From Streptomyces speibonae (lineage in GTDB: Bacteria > Actinomycetota > Actinomycetes > Streptomycetales > Streptomycetaceae), in assembly GCA_000715605.1 (NCBI GenBank), contig KL568588.1, positions 23,439 to 30,566 on the forward strand: a stretch of 7,128 nt of DNA. Direction: 5' to 3'. A program made the position numbers and the translations under genes. The notes under the pieces were generated by a model, which made no database searches, was not told the DNA's origin, and was given only the letters and a program-made list of their open reading frames with translations. Below, piece by piece: positions 5,497 to 7,128 of this stretch. Each line of letters begins with the position of its first letter. The stretch's first letter is position 1.

Positions 5497-6306
5497 TCAT
5501 GCGGCGAGGCCGCGCAGGGCTTCGTCGTCCGAGGTGCCGGGCCCCGGGAAGTACACGTACAGCACCTGCCCCTCCGGCCCGGCGAGGGCGAAGGTCTCAA
5601 AGCTGAGACGGAGGACACCGATGTCCTCGACGGCGATCCGCTTCTCACCCACGACGCGTTCCTGCACGTCGTGGGAGTCCCACAGCGCGCGAAACGCCTC
5701 GCTGCGCTCGCGCATCCCCGTCACGAAGGCGTCGAGTTCCGCGTGGTGCGCGACCGCGGTGGCACGCAGACCCGTGACCGCTTGCAGAGCGATCTCGTCC
5801 CAGTCGGGGTAGACCTTCGGTGCCCGGGGGTCGAGGAAGGTGAACTCGATCAGGTTGGCCCCCGGAGTCCATGCCGGGTTGACCCTGGCAGCGAGCTCGG
5901 TGGCGGCCAGCACATCGCGGCGGGGGGAGACGACGAACGCGGGCAGGTCGGACCAGCGCTCCAACAGGTGCAGCACCCCCCGCCGCACGGTGCGGGCGGG
6001 CTGGGCCTCCTGGCCGGCCGGGCCCGGCGTCGGCACCGCCAGCGACCACAGATAGGCCCGCTCGGTGTCGTCCAGGCGCAGTGCACGGGCGAGTGCTTCG
6101 AGGATCTCGTGGGAGGGGCGGCGGTCGCGGCCCTGCTCGAGCCGGGTGTAGTACGACGGGCTGAGCCCGGCGAGCAGCGCGAGTTCCTCGCGGCGCAGCC
6201 CCTTGACCCTTCGCCGCCGCGTGTCGACGACGCCCGCGGAGGCCGGGTCCGCCTTCTCCCTGCGGGAGCGCAGGAAGGAGCCGAGCCGGTTGTCGTCAGG
6301 TGCCAT
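5497..6306 (-). CDS. XRE-family regulator with MmyB-like ligand-binding domain
   Basis: The 269-residue protein has an N-terminal XRE helix-turn-helix domain (about 8-90). Its core, RREELALLAGLSPSYYTRLEQGR (split here as RREELALLAGLS and PSYYTRLEQGR, 38-60), contains the recognition helix. The C-terminal domain (about 105-265) is the PAS-like module of MmyB-like regulators, with typical stretches LPAFVVSPRRDVLAA, NLIEFTFLDP and a late LRLSFETFA. The C. aurantiacus MltR structure of this family holds a fatty acid, and the family is linked to antibiotic and fatty-acid metabolism in actinomycetes. The ligand here is unknown. It is divergent from an SDR gene, a frequent arrangement for this family, so that SDR is the likely target. 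A TAATCT -10 (6318 to 6313, minus) ends 6 nt before the ATG, which suggests a leaderless mRNA and supports this start. Confidence 0.93.
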   Translation of the reverse strand: MAPDDNRLGSFLRSRREKADPASAGVVDTRRRRVKGLRREELALLAGLSPSYYTRLEQGRDRRPSHEILEALARALRLDDTERAYLWSLAVPTPGPAGQEAQPARTVRRGVLHLLERWSDLPAFVVSPRRDVLAATELAARVNPAWTPGANLIEFTFLDPRAPKVYPDWDEIALQAVTGLRATAVAHHAELDAFVTGMRERSEAFRALWDSHDVQERVVGEKRIAVEDIGVLRLSFETFALAGPEGQVLYVYFPGPGTSDDEALRGLAA

Positions 6307-6312
6307 GTGTGC

Positions 6313-6318
6313 AGATTA
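6313..6318 (-). promoter_or_regulatory. Predicted -10 of the leaderless MmyB-like regulator gene
   Basis: On the minus strand, TAATCT ends 6 nt before the ATG at 6306, so transcription would start at or next to the initiation codon. A convincing -35 is not visible, which is common for such promoters. Confidence 0.45.
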
Positions 6319-6349
6319 GCCTCTGCTCGCGGGGTCCTGCCGCTCGTGC

Positions 6350-6408
6350 GTGGCCCTGCGAGAGCCACCCTCAAGGGGGCGTGGCACATGAGCCGGCGGT
6401 CTGGTGGC
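6350..6408. promoter_or_regulatory. Cluster of GTGGC/GCCAC pentamers in the divergent gap
   Basis: GTGGC occurs at 6350-6354, 6381-6385 and 6404-6408, and its inverse GCCAC at 6364-6368. The first two elements form a dyad with a 9-bp spacer (6350-6368), and GCCAC at 6364 forms a second dyad with 6381. They lie between the MmyB-like regulator and the SDR gene, where an operator is expected. In a GC-rich genome, pentamers recur often by chance, so this is only a candidate. Confidence 0.3.
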
Positions 6409-6432
6409 ATGAAGGCATGTCGAACGAAGTGA
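6388..6432 (+). CDS. Possible 14-residue leader peptide (uORF) overlapping the SDR start
   Basis: An ATG at 6388 is preceded by AAGGGGG (6373-6379) at an ideal 8-nt distance. This is a much better Shine-Dalgarno sequence than anything in front of the SDR ATG at 6417. The frame reads MSRRSGGMKACRTK and stops at TGA 6430-6432. Its stop overlaps an in-frame SDR GTG at 6429 in a GTGA junction, the same geometry as the 1222 junction in this window. It may couple or attenuate SDR translation. The small size means a chance ORF cannot be excluded. Confidence 0.35.
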   Translation: MSRRSGGMKACRTK

Positions 6433-7109
6433 ATGCGTCCCCGGTGTGGCTGATCACCGGATGCTCCAGCGGTCTGGGCCGTGCCCTGGCCGAGCACGCC
6501 CTCGAGCGGGGTGACCGGGTGGCCGTGACCGCCCGCAACCCGGCATCGGTCACCGATCTGGCCGCCAAGTACGGCGAACGCGCGCTGGCTCTCCGGCTGG
6601 ACGTGACCGATCCCGGGTCGGTCACCGCTGCCGTGCAGGCGTGCGAGGCGGCGTTCGGGCGTATCGACGTCCTGGTCAACAACGCGGGATACGGTTACCT
6701 GGCCGCTGTGGAAGAGGGTGAGGACGCCGCGGTCCGTGCCCTGTACGACACCAACGTGCACGGCGTCGTGACGGTCCTCAAGGCCGTGCTTCCCGGCATG
6801 CGGGCACGCCGCTCGGGACGCGTCGTCAACGTCTCCTCCTTCGGCGGCCTGGCGGCGTTCGCCGCGACGGGTTACTACCACGCCACGAAGTTCGCGCTGG
6901 AGGGTCTGTCCGAGTCGCTGGCCGCGGAACTCGCCCCGCTCGGCATCTCCGTGACCATCGCGGAACCCGGCGGCCTGCGCACCCAGTGGGCGGGAACGTC
7001 GATGCAGCAGTCCCCGACGCGCATGGAGGACTACGAGCAGACCGCGGGCAAGCGCCGTGACGCCACGCTGGGCGTGTCCGGCCGCCAGCCCGGTGACCCG
7101 GTACGGGCC
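6417..7109 (+). CDS. Short-chain dehydrogenase/reductase (SDR), C-terminus cut by the contig end
   Basis: This is a classical NAD(P)-dependent SDR oxidoreductase with a Rossmann fold. From ATG 6417, the coenzyme motif TGCSSGLG is at 14-21, NNAG at 88-91, the structural Asn at N114, the catalytic Ser at S141 (NVSSFGG), and the catalytic pair at Y154/K158 (YHATK). The segment EPGGLRTQWAGTSM (183-196) is typical of a large SDR subgroup in actinobacteria. R40 after the second strand suggests a preference for NADP(H), which is inference. Only 231 codons are biological: from 7110 the frame reads into a sequencing adapter (LSLIHI), so the final roughly 40-60 residues and the stop are absent. The start is ambiguous between ATG 6417 (weak GGTGG 9 nt upstream) and GTG 6429 (coupled to the leader ORF). 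The gene is probably controlled by the divergent MmyB-like regulator, and its substrate cannot be predicted. Confidence 0.93.
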
Positions 7110-7128
7110 CTGTCTCTTATACACATCT
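7110..7128. other. Tn5 mosaic-end / Nextera adapter sequence (library artefact)
   Basis: The last 19 bases, CTGTCTCTTATACACATCT, are the exact reverse complement of the 19-bp Tn5 mosaic end used in tagmentation libraries. They occur precisely at the terminus, drop abruptly in GC content, and disrupt a conserved SDR frame. This is untrimmed adapter at a contig end, not genomic DNA. Confidence 0.97.

Noticed and set aside
5206..6432. 408-codon plus-strand ORF
   Set aside because: It shadows the real regulator on the minus strand, whose translation carries clear HTH and MmyB-like domains. No domain is visible in this frame.
5850..7124. 424-codon minus-strand ORF beginning MYKRQ
   Set aside because: It is antisense to the SDR and out of frame with the MmyB-like regulator. 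Its first residues are encoded by the Nextera adapter, a known artefact peptide.
7110..7128. Natural Tn5/IS50 insertion
   Set aside because: Only the 19-bp synthetic mosaic end is present, exactly at the terminus. There is no transposon interior and no target duplication to inspect.
1..7128. CRISPR arrays, tRNA or rRNA genes, insertion sequences, phage or defence genes
   Set aside because: No regularly spaced repeats, cloverleaf-like sequence, transposase or nuclease motifs were seen on either strand.

Overview
The window looks like one end of a draft-genome contig from a high-GC actinobacterium, most likely Streptomyces or a close relative. The support is the very high GC content, the strong G/C preference at third codon positions, GTG as well as ATG starts, GTGA/ATGA gene overlaps, apparently leaderless regulator genes, and an MmyB-like XRE regulator next to a short-chain dehydrogenase. 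The last 19 bases (7110-7128) are the Tn5 mosaic-end/Nextera adapter sequence. They are a library artefact, so biological sequence ends at about 7109.

Left block (1-4412). A partial TetR-family regulator gene runs leftward off the window from its ATG at 357. Divergent from it is a tightly coupled three-gene operon for an exported molybdenum hydroxylase of the PaoABC (YagTSR) type. It encodes a Tat-signal [2Fe-2S] subunit (590-1225), an FAD subunit carrying the extra four-cysteine [4Fe-4S] insertion (1222-2205), and a molybdopterin-binding catalytic subunit (2202-4412). The junctions are GTGA and ATGA overlaps. The shared control region holds a near-perfect 12-bp inverted repeat (361-406). Its two arms overlap the predicted -10 elements of the two divergent promoters, which makes it the obvious candidate TetR operator. 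A separate perfect 12-bp palindrome lies at 425-436. The enzyme family oxidises aldehydes to acids outside the cytoplasm. Here the two leaderless subunits would have to ride through the Tat pathway with the signal-bearing one. No MoCo-maturation chaperone (PaoD/XdhC-like) is present in the window.

Middle block (4413-5468). About 440 bp without a confident gene holds one weakly supported 62-codon ORF (4513-4701), which is followed by a strong hairpin (4709-4730). Next comes a roughly 204-residue, six-helix membrane protein of unrecognised family (4854-5468).

Right block (5469-7109). A MmyB-like XRE regulator (5497-6306, minus) is convergent with the membrane protein and divergent from a classical SDR oxidoreductase. 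The SDR gene starts at 6417 (or 6429) and is cut by the contig end after 231 codons. The 110-bp gap between regulator and SDR contains repeated GTGGC/GCCAC pentamers. It also holds a possible 14-codon leader ORF with a better Shine-Dalgarno sequence than the SDR start itself.

I found no mobile element, CRISPR array, RNA gene, or clearly new multi-gene system. The most unusual points are the regulatory architecture at 361-436, the leader ORF before the SDR, and the adapter at the contig end.
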